DNA of 64,000 nt from contig CM074193.1 in the NCBI GenBank assembly GCA_037179385.1, positions 46,715,082 to 46,779,081 of the forward strand. The letters are read 5' to 3'. The notes beneath the pieces were generated by a model, which ran no database searches, had not been told where the DNA came from, and saw only the letters and a list, made by a program, of their open reading frames with translations. Below are positions 12,001 to 24,748 of the stretch, piece after piece. The stretch is from Holothuria scabra. Taxonomy: Eukaryota; Echinodermata; Holothuroidea; Aspidochirotida; Holothuriidae. Positions within the stretch are counted from its first letter, which is position 1. Each line of letters begins with the position of its first letter. The translations under genes were made by a program, and so were the position numbers.

Positions 12001-13569
12001 ATTTAGTTTCGTTATGGACATACGCCCATATTTTAAGCAAAAAATACTTTTTGTAACCAGAATTTAATCACCAAGCCTAAAATCCCCCATACCTCTGAGT
12101 CTTTCACTTCTACAAAAGGTTTCGCACTCCTTAATCTAAAATACGATCGCTACCACAAAATGTTCATGTGGTGTTATAAAACGCTTCATAATACCACATG
12201 ACACGTTTAAAAACGTTTCTGTGTTAGCCGGGGTATTCTGGATCGGTTTCTGTTGCCGTCGGTAAAGATGCGGCATAAAGATGGGACCTTAGAGTTAGGG
12301 TTATGTAAATAGTAAACTGTCTGAGGGAGGTATTTTGTAACATTGTTAACCCAGAAGGTCCTCATATGTTCCAAATCTCACAAGAAATAATGTACTATTA
12401 CCAGGCACATTTCTAAACATGGGAAACCATTGTTGCATAATTATTGTTACAAAATCCGGAGTGATCTTCCAAATGATATTAAACTTTCTAGATTTTATGC
12501 AACTTTCAAAGACATAAATCTCATATGATAGACAATTACTCTGCCAAAGCTTTAAGCCAAATTGGACCCCCTTCCTATTTGCCTAGTTCCTTCTGGTTTT
12601 AATGCATGTTAAATGTTCTGTATTGTCGTTCTTTTTATTTTTTCTTACTTTAAAGGTCGCTATTAGAACTTATTAGAAGAGCAACATCTGGTATGCTGTC
12701 ACATTTTTCAGTTATGGAGTATGGTTTGGAAGTGTAGGGGTTCCCCAAAAACATCCATGAAGTGATCATGAATTTCATCTGTTTACTCTCTATACAGTTA
12801 AAAGGGGCGATCGATCTCCGTTTATGCTTCAATGGCTCATCAAACCTACCTTCCTGCGTAGTATCTTAAAGGATATGTCGAGGCTAGAGCAGTATTTTGA
12901 AGATTCTCATGACATAAACTACACGATAGTTCGACCCCCGATCCTTAAAGACGAGCCTGCAACAGGTAGGTTACACTGTATGTTCGAACTGCAATGCATA
13001 TCAATAGGTAGAGGGAAGGGGAACATTTGGAAGGGCCCCGTGTGAGGGAGGTGTTCAAGGAATTTTGAATGGTACTTAAATTTTGATGAATTCCTCCTTG
13101 TGTTGATAAAAATCTTTGCAGACTTAAATTTGTACATCGTCAAGGTATATTTGAAATGAAAATGATATATTTAAGCAGAAAAAGTGAAGTTAACAAATGT
13201 TAACTTAGGATTTCTTACTACTTCGGCTACCTTTGTAGTATTGTGAAGCTTGTGTTCATGTTATTATAAAATATTTATGATTCTATGAGCTTGTGATCTC
13301 TTTTGCATTCATGTGTGGGATTCTTCAACTGAAATCATTCCCAAACAGTTTCCTTTCAAGCATTAAATTACGAAACTAAAAGATTTCCTCTATTTATGTA
13401 TATTTATGTTCTTTCTTATGCAGAGGGCGCATTTAAAGTAGAAATCGACCGACAATACGTCCCAGGCTTAGGTTACCCCAAAATAAACAGGGCTGACGTC
13501 GCTCGTTTTATGCTGGACAGCTTGAAAACTGACCAATATGATAAGAAAATGGTCGCCATTGCCACGTAG
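5577..13569 (+). CDS. BLVRB-like NAD(P)-binding oxidoreductase, copy 1 (4 coding exons)
   Basis: Coding exons 5577-5711, 11632-11833, 12798-12965 and 13424-13569; all introns GT-AG, exon ends in phases 0, 1, 1; 651 nt including TAG, giving 216 residues (human BLVRB has 206). The protein starts MKIAIVGATGATG, a Rossmann dinucleotide loop with glycines at 7, 10 and 13. It continues with an IFNVDSLVSHFTGCDVVMSCLG block, the MTSW block at 104-107 (matching the CTS region with the active-site serine of BLVRB), VRPPILKDEPATG, and RADVARFMLDSLKTDQYDKK at the C-terminus. It is probably a cytosolic NADPH-dependent flavin/biliverdin reductase-type enzyme; the substrate is not known. The histidine of the PPH motif in human BLVRB is isoleucine here. 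The ATG is the first in frame after the acceptor at 5570, implying an upstream 5' UTR exon. A same-strand paralogue lies at 24749. Confidence 0.88.
5979..9460 (+). mobile_element. Tandem-repeat-bearing element in intron 1 (pearl/HINE-like architecture)
   Basis: The element is bounded by inverted copies of TGATTCCTTGCCG (left about 5978-5991, right about 9433-9445). The left end also forms a hairpin: GATTCCTTGCC and GGCAAGGAATC separated by seven bases. Then come a (TG)n microsatellite (about 6032-6080), about 21 head-to-tail ~145-bp units, and a unique right flank. Hairpin, microsatellite and central tandem repeats resemble the 'pearl' and Helentron-associated interspersed elements of marine invertebrates. 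That class assignment is inference; no helicase is present. Confidence 0.6.
6098..9160 (+). repeat. ~145-bp minisatellite array, about 21 units
   Basis: Each unit reads roughly GTAAACACGATATCTCGAGAA, then a segment including ACATGTGACTATGCTCATAT and GAGTAGATGATCCCTATTG, then GGAGGTCAAAGGTCATTTGG and GGGTCACGAGAGGTCAAAAGG. Most units are ~145 bp. A few (from about 6360, 6660 and 8700) have an ~11-bp longer junction containing AAATTCCTTAGAAATTGCTT. Every unit carries AGGTCA A AGGTCA. The open frames inside the array are repeat artefacts. Confidence 0.93.
9466..11189. other. Remainder of intron 1 of BLVRB-like copy 1
   Basis: No coding signal. It contains a SINE tail (about 9715-9840), C-tracts near 10062 and 10432, and a sequence near 10470-10486 (complement CAGGCGCGTAGCTAGG) resembling a hAT-type transposon end whose partner I could not place. 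Confidence 0.5.
9715..9840 (+). mobile_element. SINE tail fragment
   Basis: Shares AGCAAGCCAGTGAGCCACAA, an ACTGGAAAAAGTCCGTGG-type stretch and ACCAATTTGTTAGAAATTGA with the 3' parts of SINE copies at 35.8 and 44.1 kb. The tRNA-like head is missing. Confidence 0.6.
11190..11396. mobile_element. ~207-bp MITE-like repeat, copy 1 (pair with 53714-53920)
   Basis: Aligns over its whole length to 53714-53920: both have a TGACGACACACT start, a GCGTATTCGACTGG core, an AGAGGGCGT segment and a GTGACATCAT end. The ends are imperfect inverted repeats (ATGCATTGACGACAC against the complement of GTGACATCATTTGCAT). No coding capacity. Confidence 0.65.
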
Positions 13570-15241
13570 ATGTGTGTCATTGAAAACAAGAACCTGAATG
13601 TGTATGGTTGTGACGTATGAACTTGTGTGTATCTATCGGTTTGAACCCAGTCATAACGTGACTGACGGACAAAGTATATATACGTGCGACGCCATAGGGT
13701 TATTGGGTCCGTCAATCATCCGGGACTTTACGCTAGAGTGAGAGTAACAGTCTGCTTCAGTATAATCAGGGGCACTTTTCCAAATGGCATTTAGAAAGAA
13801 TTATGGATAGTGTTTTGGAATGCATCATTTCAGACATCTCTTCATCATCATTACAAATAGCCATGACAAAAACTGATGTACACCCATGCTCTGTCCCATA
13901 ATCCTTTGCAATTTCTATGTGGAAAAGGGTCTCTATGGAAACACTACTGTACACTGCTAAAGTGAAAAAATCGTTGTACGTGGAAAACAATCTCACTTGC
14001 AGAATACGCGTAATGCTTTTATTTTTATTCCAAAAATTTGTTGCCTTGGGTACAAAACGGATTTCACGTGTCTCCGACCGATTCCATAGTGTGAGTTTGT
14101 AAAACTGCTTAATAGCTGTCAAAGGAAAGAAACCTTTTCAACATTTTAGTAAAAGTCGTTCAAGAGTCGATTTAAGGTGAACAGCTTAACCGTTTGACCA
14201 AGTTGAAGAAACAAACCAGGTATACCATGAAGCCTCTTTTAAATAAATACTGTAATTTATTCGACAATCTCAACCTGCATTTAAGCCACATTTTGTATAC
14301 ATTTTAAAGTTGTTAACTATTTTTATTTCGCTGAAAATTCTAGTCAATCATTCATAGATTTATCTGTAGACAATATAAAAAATTGAATAACATAAGTAGT
14401 ACTATAAATTAAATAAATTAGATACGAAGTAAAGTAGCTATATTAGTTATGATAATTAGTTTTTGTTAGTAAACAAATAATCAACTTTTTATTAGAGTAG
14501 TTTGGTATAGAAGTATTATCACTATGGTTCACCATATGTTTACATTTTATGATCAATGTATCAGTGCAAACGATTATTTCGAAAATATAAATATCAATAA
14601 TTGTGTATTCCATTTTTATGAATTCGCTGTTTCAACCTCTTTGACTCGTTATTTCCCAATAAAAGGAATTAACCTTCTTTTCAAAATTCGTTTGTTGTAT
14701 ATCAGTAATTCACATGGAGTTTTGAGCAACAGAGATTTCATTATTTGGTATTCTTCGGCGACACAAGGGGCGTGTGCAGAAATTGATCAAGGGAGTGGTA
14801 CAACATTTGATAAAAAATAGGGATGACAGTCCTAAGTTTGCCAAATTAAGTTTACATGGATGCATAATGGAGCAATGTTTTGCCGTTCGCCATGCAATGA
14901 TTGCGATGATCGCAGTCTTGAGTTTGAGTAATGGCAGGTGTATACACATGAGAACACTTGCAATAACTCCGTCGCATTTCACAAACGCAACCTACTGCAG
15001 ACTTATTGAAAGATTCCGCGAGCCCCCGATAATCTCAAAATCCATCAGTTTTTATCTGGTCGACCCAGGATGGGATTGGGAATGGAGGCAGTAGGCTTTA
15101 CTGTGCTATACTGTCCAACAATATTACCTGCTATATATTCGGCGCAGTAATCCATGACTTATAATGTTTGTAACTGCGAACAGATTCCATCAAAAGACTG
15201 ATTTAAAACTCTTCATCTGAAGAGAAAAGCATTCAGCAGAG
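13570..15241. other. 3' flank of BLVRB-like copy 1 and AT-rich spacer
   Basis: The 3' UTR of the preceding gene should start here, but I see no convincing nearby polyadenylation signal; AATAAA-like sequence occurs only from about 14240. The rest is very AT-rich with short chance frames and no recognisable product. Confidence 0.4.
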
Positions 15242-15412
15242 CTGTAGTCGAGTCCGGAGGCTTCAAGTCACGAGTCCGGTTATTTTCAACTTTCAAGGAC
15301 TTGAGTCCGGACTCGGACTCGAGTCCCTGTACTATACTAATGGGGGAACTCAACCCCTCTGGCCGAGTCCTTCAAATTCTGCAATCGGCACGAGTCCGGA
15401 CTCAACTACATC
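15242..15412. mobile_element. Small MITE with TGTAGTCGAGTCCGG ends
   Basis: About 170 bp flanked by inverted TGTAGTCGAGTCCGG (near 15243-15257) and the complement of TGTAGTTGAGTCCGG (near 15397-15411). The interior has further internal copies of GAGTCCGGACTC, making it strongly self-complementary. The end style recalls hAT MITEs, but I could not find a clear target-site duplication. Confidence 0.6.
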
Positions 15413-18400
15413 ATAGCATTTAGTCTTAGTTAATGTTCTGTTGTTAGCATTACAGGACCTTTGAGTTAAGGTCCAGAAGCATTAGTCCAGTTCGCCTTCG
15501 GTAATATTTATGTCCTGAAACATAATGAAAGATATTTGCAAGAGAAATTGGTTGAAATTAGTGGGATAAAGCTGTTGTTTTGAAATAAGTATGAGGCCAC
15601 TGCTTTTGCCATTTAAGGTTCCTTGGACCTTCTCGATGTGCAACACATATAAGCTCATGGCTCAGATTTTGCCTTTTGAAGTCTACAAATGCTGAAAACG
15701 GAGATAAGAAAGCGCTTAAATTCATGCTAAAAGAAGCCGTCTACTCTTGTCCTGCACTGTGAGATTTCCTTTATTTGTTTGCATAAGTTAAGTTTCCTCG
15801 GAGAATGGCAAACTTGAAGCTGTGAAATAGCTTTAAGTTTGTTCAGGCTCTTTAACTGAACTGTTCAAAGAGTGGTCATTGGAGATTGCGTAAATATCAG
15901 CCAGGGGCTGGAAGATCTTTTTTTACGAGTCGAAAACTGACTGCCTTAGTGTTCATTGAAGCTAAAGCAAAATGATTTTGAAGTTTGGCTCATGTGTTTT
16001 ACATTGAAAAGAGATATTTTTCTTTCCCTAGAAGTTGAAGCCTTATATCCCCATGGGATTCCCCGCGTTTTGTTAGAAGCGACTGAGGGGGGGGGGGGGG
16101 AGGGAGGGACTTGAAACGGATTCGAATTGTATTTGGATTCGATCTTGAACAGCTAGAACAGTATTTGATTTTTGCTTTCTTATCTCTTACACCAGAATAA
16201 CTGTACACTATCCCGAACAGTTTGGTTCAATTTATCACTTAATCTGTTTCACCTTTGTCTTCACTATCATCAAAAAATATGAAGCCATTATTGTTCAATT
16301 AACCCTACATGTATCCCCTTCCTAAACCCCCACCCCTAACTTCCGCCCACCAACTTCTCATCCCTTCGTCTTCTCGCCGTTTTATTCTTTTTTTTTGTTC
16401 TTATTGATATTTTCATCATCTCCCATCTTGTCTCAAAAATTTCTCTGGGTTTGCTTCAATCCCCCTCTGACTGCGCCTCTGTTATTCATGTTCGTAAAAT
16501 CCCATCTGACTCCTTTCGCTTGTTTGTTAACGAAAATGAAGACACACCAGCTGTGATCATTCCAACTTTAATGTCTGTACCTTTTCACGTTACATCTCCC
16601 CTATTCCTCTGTTCACGCAACTGCAGTCTCGATTTTCATTGCTTACGACAGGATGAGAATTAACCCACAGTTTTAAACCTCTCTAGGTGCAATTAAATCA
16701 TAGATAAACCTAACGTTCTCAACTTTGGGCTTTCGTTTTAGCAGTGCAAACAAATCGATAAAGTCAATACTTGTTCTGCCTGAAGCAATACTAAAAATTT
16801 GTTAACTGACAGTGTGACTGCCACAGCAATGAACCTCATGACACAAACAATGTCATGACAGCCAAATAAAAGGCAATCCAATCGGTATACGGCTGTATAT
16901 AACGTCCGGTTTCTAGAATGTCCCTGCCAGTTCCCGGGATCGGACTGCAACTGGACTCTGTGTCGATTCATGTTGATTCCACAATGGGATGGATCTTGTA
17001 AGAACACAGTTTAGTACAAACAATTAACGAAAGAACCAGGGTGAACCAGACTATGACAGTGACTCTTAAAAATGACTTAAATGACGTGAAAAGACAAAAT
17101 ACTAAAATAGTTCACGTGATGCCAGGGTCTATTCTACACTGTCAAATGGACCAGGAATTGTTCTAAAATTGGAAACACTGACAAGGGCTGTGATTTGTTT
17201 TATTATTGGGGGAGGGGGACTGGAAATTGGGGATATAATTTCATTTCCAAAAACATTACTGTGTGAAAAATCATGGTCATGGGGCAATTTGTGATCACTA
17301 CCAATTGATCACGGTGAGATTGGTAGGAAGGGGAGGGGTAACTGGATTTATAATTAACCTGAAGCTATAGAGTTCTCAGAAGGAATAATAGATGCATGCT
17401 GCAATTATATTCCTTACTCTTACACTAAAATTGTTCATCACCGTTTTTGTTAGTTTCTTGAAAATTTCCCAAAATGGCTTCAATTCTTCCTTCAAAATTG
17501 TCACCCCTTTGAATCGGGGCCACTGTTAGCTCCCCGGTCAGGGTAAGTTAGACTCGAATACATTCCTGAATACCAGGGTAGATTATTGTTTGACTTCCAA
17601 TGGTTGCAATATGAATAAGCGAGTTCGGTAATTTGTTGCCTCATGGAACTGTGGGGCACAGGATTGGATAAAAAAAAAATGTGATCAGCACATAGTGTCA
17701 CTATACGTTTCCTTCTTTTCGTCAGTACGTCCATACAACGCTATCTAATATAGCCAACTCAAACTCAAACTAAAATAGGGGTTTCAGTCCTACTTTACGC
17801 AGATCAAATTGCAAGAATAATTTTAACGATATTTTTATGTAATTTTAAATTCTGGAATACGTGTTTTTACTATTGCTGTGTTCGGGTCTAGACAGGATAA
17901 AACTGGTCACGGTAAAATATATACATGGTTTCCTTCCTTGCTCGTTTCACAATTTGATGATTGACAGACAATAAAACCCCATTCGTAGGCATTTAATCCT
18001 CCTCAAGAAACCTTAGCCGCAGCATGCTGTACATGCAGAGGGAGTTTTCATTACAATCCTGCCCAAAGTACGGTGTAATTTTTTGCAACCTAAGTGTAAC
18101 AGAAGCTCCGATTCGGTGAAGTGATGATAATAGATCTCCAGCGGTGGGTTTGGAAACTTGATATACCTCACGTGGACAATAGAAAAGTGAGGTTAGAAAG
18201 TCAATTATTTTACCGGGATCAAAAGAGCATAGGTTAGATTAAAGCAGTATGAAATCTCTACACAACACTAAGTTTACTCTTTGGTTTTCAGAGGGTAGAA
18301 AAATTACTGGACTTTTTTGTCATGGTCATATGTTTATCATGTTTCGTTTGTGGAATAAAGAAATATGAAAATGACGAAGTCGGTTACTTGATGTAGAAAC

Positions 18401-19369
18401 CATGAAAAACCTAAAAAATACACCCAGTTTCCATCAAAAATTGACCGTTTACACGTGTTATTTCTGTTTTGCAAAAAGTCATGAATAAACATCAGCGAAT
18501 TCTGGAAATTTTGTGATGAGAGAGAGAGAGAGAGTCAGACAGATTATAAAGTACAATATTTTCATATTTTGTTTTTGCAAACTTCCAATTCAAGGAGAGT
18601 TATGACATAAGTACGTCTCGACGGTTTTATTTTGTTTTTAGTTAAATTGTGTACTCCAAACCGTGAGTATCAATCACTTACCAAACCGCCATCGGTAAAC
18701 TATGAGCAATGAATAAAAAAAATACCAGCACAATGCCCCCCCCCCCCCCCTCAATTTGATATTCACATGTAAAGACAGTACTAGCGCTCGAGAAACACTT
18801 TAACTTCGAAGATATTCATCTTGAGAATAGTAAAAAATATTGATGAAATTTCAACGGATTTTTAATTTGGATATGTTACTCTTTAACTGCCAAGTTAGTT
18901 AGATAAGATTTAACGACACACCAATACGAATGTGTTATTATAGTGTCATATTGTTGAAATACTGTAATTCAAGTCCTCCCGTTTAGTAGCCCCCTACGAC
19001 CGGCAGGGCATACTGTGGGCATATTCTAAAACCCCAGCCCACAGGAGGACAGCCATTGAGCGACTTTCTCGATTTTGCGGGGCCGACAACCTGCCAGTCA
19101 TGGGATGAGTAATAACGGTCTTTTGTGCGCATTTTATAGGCGATAGTCAGGAACAAACTTCTGACCACACAAGACCTCCTCAGTTCACCTGGATGCAGTT
19201 TTATGTCATACCCAAGCCATAACTGTCAAGTCTTTTCGTTGGCATGTCACCATACCTTAAAAACATGGTTTAAACAGGGACGTTTTGGAGCTTTACCGCG
19301 TTGTTTCACGAGGACATTACCCATCCCAAAAAGGGACAGTTCGTATGTTGCGGATAACCCCATTGTAAT
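15413..19369. other. Intergenic spacer, no gene recognised
   Basis: Contains a G-run at 16087-16100, a pyrimidine-rich tract (about 16310-16440), an (AG)n run (about 18518-18535), a C-run near 18737-18750, and a short motif at 18893-18956 repeated at 41549-41611. Its open frames are short and unlike any family I know. Confidence 0.5.
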
Positions 19370-20072
19370 TAGTGGCGTAGCTACAGGGGGGAGGGCGATG
19401 ATGGCCCCCTGGATCTGAAAAGTAAAAAAAAAAAATCGGAAAATTGTCTTTTGTGACATCCGATTCAGTCAACTACAGTGTGGTTTTCCCAACTCCTTTT
19501 TCTAGAAATTCCTAATTCTCTCTAATAAAAGTTTCTTATTTGTAATTATTTGTTTCAAAAAGCAAAACAATTCCTAATGCGGTACCGTGGTGCTGGCTTA
19601 TATATCAGTTTGGTAAACTTTACTAAGCTCTGGAAATAACAGGTGGGAAATCTGCCTTATGTGACACCGCATCATCAAGTTACACCGGCAACTACAGTGG
19701 TATTTTCATATTTTTCTCATAACTTTCTTTCTTAAAATCCCACCGTTTTCTTCAGTATTAGCTCTTGGCTTTTGAGCCTCAATTCGTAGGCCTTAGACAA
19801 CATTACGTAGGAATAACGATCTTTGGTCGCCGTTTACTTTCAGATTTGCGAAAAGGAATGCAATCCCCAACTTCTCAAATTTCATTACAGGAAATCCAAA
19901 ATCCATTTTTTTTTTTTTTGCCAGACAAGCTACACTTTAAATATTTGTTTGCGCTCGGCAATTAACGTACGGTACCTAGTGCAGTGCTGCAGTGTTGACA
20001 CTTTAAAAAAAAATTGGAAAATTTGGGTGCTCCCCCCCCCCTCCCATGGAAAAATGCCTAGCTACGACCCTG
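19370..20072. mobile_element. Probable hAT-like non-autonomous element
   Basis: The left end reads TAGTGGCGTAGCTACAGG and the right end is the complement of CAGGGTCGTAGCTAGG, the 'GTAGCTA' end type seen in hAT MITEs. The flanks share GTAAT (left 19365-19369, right 20076-20080), a partial match to an 8-bp duplication. Homopolymer runs sit just inside each end. No transposase frame. Confidence 0.45.
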
Positions 20073-20560
20073 CAGGTAATTAGGAACCATCATGTTCCAT
20101 CGGTGTCGTAATCAATTCAAAGTGAGAAATGGGAAAACTCATGAGCCCACGGTATTTTTCCGATGTAATCTTGGGCACCGTCAACAAGCAAGCAAGAGCC
20201 CCCTGTTTTAGATCTTAGCAAAGCCTGCTAAGGGTGTTTTTGCCTCTCCTGTAATTAGATCTTGTGAAAGAGGATTCAAACTATTGTGATATGAAGTGGT
20301 CGAATGGCTTTTCATGTCTTGTTTGAGCACAGAAAGCTCGGTCCTCTGGGATTGAAAACTGAATGGGCGACCTGGTCACCTTTTTAGGTTCAAAAGTCCT
20401 ACCTTTATTCACTCTTTAGAGATAAAATGGAATATATACATTAGCAGAGGCTGATTGGATTAATAGAGCATACCACATGACGGTTTAGAAAGAAATAAGA
20501 ATGTGGGATTCCTATATATATATGATTCAGAGAACAAATAATTACCATAAAGGGAAATTC

Positions 20561-20860
20561 TAAAAGGCAGATAACTCTCATTCTACACTACAATATTTGT
20601 AATAGTCTATACGGAAATTCTAAATTGGCACAGCTCTTTGATTGGCAGCAAATTAAGAAAATGCAGGGTACTGTACCCCATATTATACAGCATGTACCCT
20701 ATAACGAGTGTTTTCAATACACATTAGGGTCTTGTATGCTAGCTCACCCTGAAGCAAAAAACTGAGATTACGGCTGGATGAGGATGAATTTTAGACTGTT
20801 TGGGGAGTAGCTTCTCGGTTGGGAGATTTGGAACTGTGTGGAGTGAGAGGACTAGGCCTT
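20561..20860. mobile_element. MITE family A, copy 1 (degenerate)
   Basis: Matches the ~300-bp MITE at 30224-30532 through a CACAGCTCTTTGATTGGCAG core, a CAGCATG segment, an ACCCTGAAGCAA segment and a GGATGAGGATGAATTTTAGA segment. The right end has GTGGAGTGAGAGGACTAGG, the decayed inverted end. The left end is the most diverged of the four copies. Confidence 0.7.
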
Positions 20861-20874
20861 CAACCAGTCAAGTA

Positions 20875-23585
20875 AAAACATCACAAATATGTTCAATGAG
20901 GGCCCTCCCTCTTCCCTTCACCTTACATATGCTTGAACGCTGCAGCTTCATTTGCATATTCACAGGGCGATTATAAATCTTGGTCAATTTATCCGAGTAC
21001 CAGTATGGTATAGTATAGTCATGGAGATTCTACATAGTGCTGAGTACAAGGAAGAGGCTTTCTTTTATTGCGACGTTGATTAGCTACTGGCAAGGCCGTG
21101 GATACGACGTACACAAAACCGATGTCGTTATCAGGAACAGGGTGAGCAAAGTATTAGACTCCCTCCCGTCGAGAAAATGTCCCACCTGGGGAAATGAACA
21201 CATCTCTACCTCTCAATCCTCCTGCTCATTCTCGAATGCAGGCCCACCCCCCCCCCTTTATTGTTCGTCATGCGTGTTTAAAAATCCTTTACATGTGTCA
21301 TATATAGTCCTTTGGCTCCCCCCAGAATGCAATTAGTCAACGTTTGCGCCCTTCACTTTATTCTGCGCCCTTTACTTTGTTCCTGGATACGTCCCTTTTG
21401 CCTGGAAGTCATTTCGCCCCGCCTGTGGTCCCAGTATGTAGTACTGGATCTTTCGAGCACACCTGTGCGCCATTTATACTAGTACGAGAGTAGTGCCTCT
21501 TCCAGTACCTCAAGTCATCGGTGGCTTCTGGTGAATAAAACCACTGACAATTTATAGAAGCAGAAGAGAGTTGTATAATTATTTTACTGATTCAGTATAC
21601 CGATAAAAGATTGAAAAGAACTAAGATTGGCCAAGAAAAAAAAGAAAGTTTTTCATTCGTTAACCGCCATGTGCGTCATATCACACTGTAAAAATGGCTC
21701 AAAATCGCTGTAAATTTACAGAACAAAAAATAAAGGAGAGAAAAAAAGATTACTCCTGGTTATAACATAAGTTTTAATTCCAAAGAATCTGGTCGACCTC
21801 AAACAGAGGCCTCTCTAGTATCGGCCTTGATTGGCTTTTAATCGCTGTTGTCAGTTGTTTTCTGATGATGGTAGAGGTCAGATTCAAAATTTCAGAATAT
21901 ATTTTTTTATTCTGGAGTAATTAGGAAAATGAATGTCTTTATTCTTTCTGTCTTCCTTACGGTAACCCTTAAGAGTTGGCATGGCTATAACTTATAAAAA
22001 ATCAAAACCGCTTCTGTTATTAAGTCATTATCAAGAACTTTTCTTTAATCCTTTTTATCTTATTTTGTTGTTCTGTAATTCTGCTGTAATTGCACTGTAG
22101 GCATGCATGAGTCGAGATGATTCCTAAAACAATTAAAATGTGGAATTTTTTTCAGGGGAGAATTTTAGCTATCGGGCAAAATTAAAGAAGCTTTCCCTTT
22201 CAAAGAAGAAGAAGAAAAAGAAGAAGTATAAAAAGAAAAGAAAAGAAACTGAAGAAAAGAAAAGAAAACAAAACAAAGGCATGTTCTACGCTACGTCGTT
22301 GCATTTGGTGACAATGTAACGTCTAATTTGTGTCCCAACAATCTGCCCAGCATGCTTTCCTTGTAACTTAATATTTTCATTAAGTTTTGGTCTTCTCAAA
22401 AAAGAGACATACCGCTGGCCAAAGACCTTTCTGAGCAACTAAATTTCAATATGTTACCATTGGCGTACCATATTCAGGATATTTTTTCAACGCAAATGCC
22501 CAGCACGGCCATCCATATCTGTCCGTCGTTTGCCCAGCACTGCAAACCATAAACACCTCCGTGGTACGTCACATCATTCCTGCTGATAGATAGCGAGATA
22601 TCGTAAGGTGACGATTGGTAAGTAGGATATTTAACTTTGCAACGTGTCTATTACATTTTGAAAGGAAAATAGTAGCAATGGTACACAACGAAACCTAAGA
22701 ATTCATTACATTTTTTTTTTTTTTTTTTGCAGCTGACATATAACGGTTGGGTTCATTTTTATAACAATTTCAGTTAAAAATAGCTTCACACATTATTGAC
22801 TACGGTAGATCATTTCACTTAAACACTAGAGTCATTCAAGGTTTATCATTTTGGTTTCACTGTTCGTCGTGTTTACAAATGAAGAAGCAGGGTCCTCACA
22901 TGTTGCTCTATAAAGTAGGCCTACCCAAAGTAGGGATCGACATCACACTCCCTACAAATGAAAGGAGAGCGTTCTCCCTGCTGCCCAGTAAAGAAGGCAC
23001 TACCTCTGATCTTGTAGTACTTCCATGCTTCAGAAAGGTGCAATCGGATCCGTTTCCTGTAAAATCAATTTGGTGGTGGCTCGGGTACCTTCTGCAATCA
23101 ACTTATCTCCGTCTGGTCACCTTACTGTTTACATTACCATTTGTTTTAATGACTTAGACAAACAGTTGATAGGCAAAAACGTGACTCCATATAATGCTGC
23201 ATAGTCACGAAATGGACTTCTGAATATGACAAAAGCCTGCGTGGCTGCCCCCTCTCAGTCCGGTGGTGATCGGCTAAACGATGAATTTCATTCACTCTGC
23301 AGACTAATATCATGATGATGACAGGGGATATGATGACAGCAAGGAAAGATTTATGGTCAGTTTAAGAGAACCAGATGGCACAGGCTATAGGTAGAGGAAA
23401 GGGTTGGGGAAGTGATTGTTTTTGCTTTCTTTTTGGAAAACTGCAACCGTGATGACGAGGGCGGTGGTGAAAACATCAGCACAAACAACAATTTATTGTG
23501 GCGGTAATGGTGCACGCAGCGGCGGGGTGACGGTGTTGGTGGTGTTGGGACGGGGGATGAAGTGGTGTCCGACCTGTATAGAGTA
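20875..23585. other. Intergenic spacer, no gene recognised
   Basis: Holds a purine-rich AAG/AAAAG tract (about 22203-22275), a T-run (about 22710-22728) and a GGTGGTG-rich stretch near 23450-23550. The 92-codon frame at 22879-23157 has no recognisable domain and no splice context; I do not call it. Confidence 0.5.
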
Positions 23586-23587
23586 TA

Positions 23588-23760
23588 GAGTGCTTTCATG
23601 TGACTTCATAATTGAGTAGTCACGCCCACTGCCAGGCAAAAAACAACAGTCATCACGTCGGTCATCAATTGCTTCTCAGCCTTGTAAGCTATGCTATACG
23701 TACTGTACTGACCTTTTGCCAGGCAAAAGGGGGGTCTTGTGACGTCAGTAAAAGTATTCT
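23588..23760. mobile_element. MITE family B, copy 1 (GAGTGC ends)
   Basis: Starts GAGTGCTTTCATGTGAC after TATA and ends GTGACGTCAGTAAAAGTATTC before TA. It shares an internal CACGCCCACTGCC(A/G)GGCAAAA segment with the copy at 53531-53707. The inverted ends and TA on both sides suggest a TA-targeting DNA transposon relative. Confidence 0.6.
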
Positions 23761-23769
23761 ATTTTAATG

Positions 23770-23860
23770 CTAGTGAGCCACACCTGGTTAAAAGGTCGTG
23801 GCCGGCTCGACTTAAACCAATTTGTTAGAAACCGGGTAGTACTTAAAATTCTATCCAACT
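23770..23860 (+). mobile_element. SINE tail fragment
   Basis: GTGAGCCACACCTGGTTAAA, then CGACTTAAACCAATTTGTTA; same tail as the copies at 9.7 and 44.1 kb. It sits just downstream of MITE family B copy 1. Confidence 0.55.
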
Positions 23861-24748
23861 AACTATATTCATGTCAATGGCAGTGTCGGTACGATGCACA
23901 TAAAACTACCTTGCTTGAAAAGCTTATATTCTAGGTCTTACCAGCCCTTGTGTCATGGCTGTTCCTTTAGAATTCGATTGGTTGAAATGCTAGCTCTCTG
24001 TAAAAGTAACTGGTTGTACTCGCTTCTTCAAGTTGTCATAACATCAATATGAAAATAGTTCCCAACCTCATTTGAGTGTGCCATATCATAACAACTCAGG
24101 AATGGCCTACTTCAATAAGACAATGTTGTCGCGTACTGTTGATGTTTTCTTTAAAATTCATGCAGAACTTAGGGTAGGGATTGGCTCTTACCCTAAAAAA
24201 GCTTACCCCTAAATCTCCTCCTAGATTTAAAATTCATGCAAATTATCCTGATATTCGTAAGGAAATTTCCCTCCCTTTAGTGTCTCCCCTGTTCCTCGTT
24301 CACGTTTCGCGTATCATTTTGTGATTGAGTAATCGTTGGGGTCACGCAGTGCCGATTCCATGGGATTGGTTTTGTGTGTGTTTTCGGTGGGCTTGCTCAG
24401 CCAATTGTGCATAACAATACATATGGTTTCTTATATGACATTTCACTTTCGGGACTCCTAGGATGGCGATGCGCACTTATAAGGAAGTTTTGAAGTTGTC
24501 ATTTTGATCCCCCTCTCCTTGCTGAAGTGTAATGGGAGAGAGGGTCGAAAACTTGACTAATGTGCTTGAAGATTGAGATAATTTAATATTGATTAAGGTT
24601 TTAGTGGCCTCACATTTAACTTTTCTGATATCTCGAAATGGAAATGTTAAGGCTCTTGTTTACCCATTGTTCTATGAATATGCAAAAAGTTCTAAACGTG
24701 TATCGTTCATATTGTCTTTTTACTCAGACCGAGGAAACAATTAGCAAC

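Noticed and set aside
22879..23157. 92-codon open frame
   Set aside because: No recognisable domain, no paralogue in the window, and no splice or polyadenylation context.
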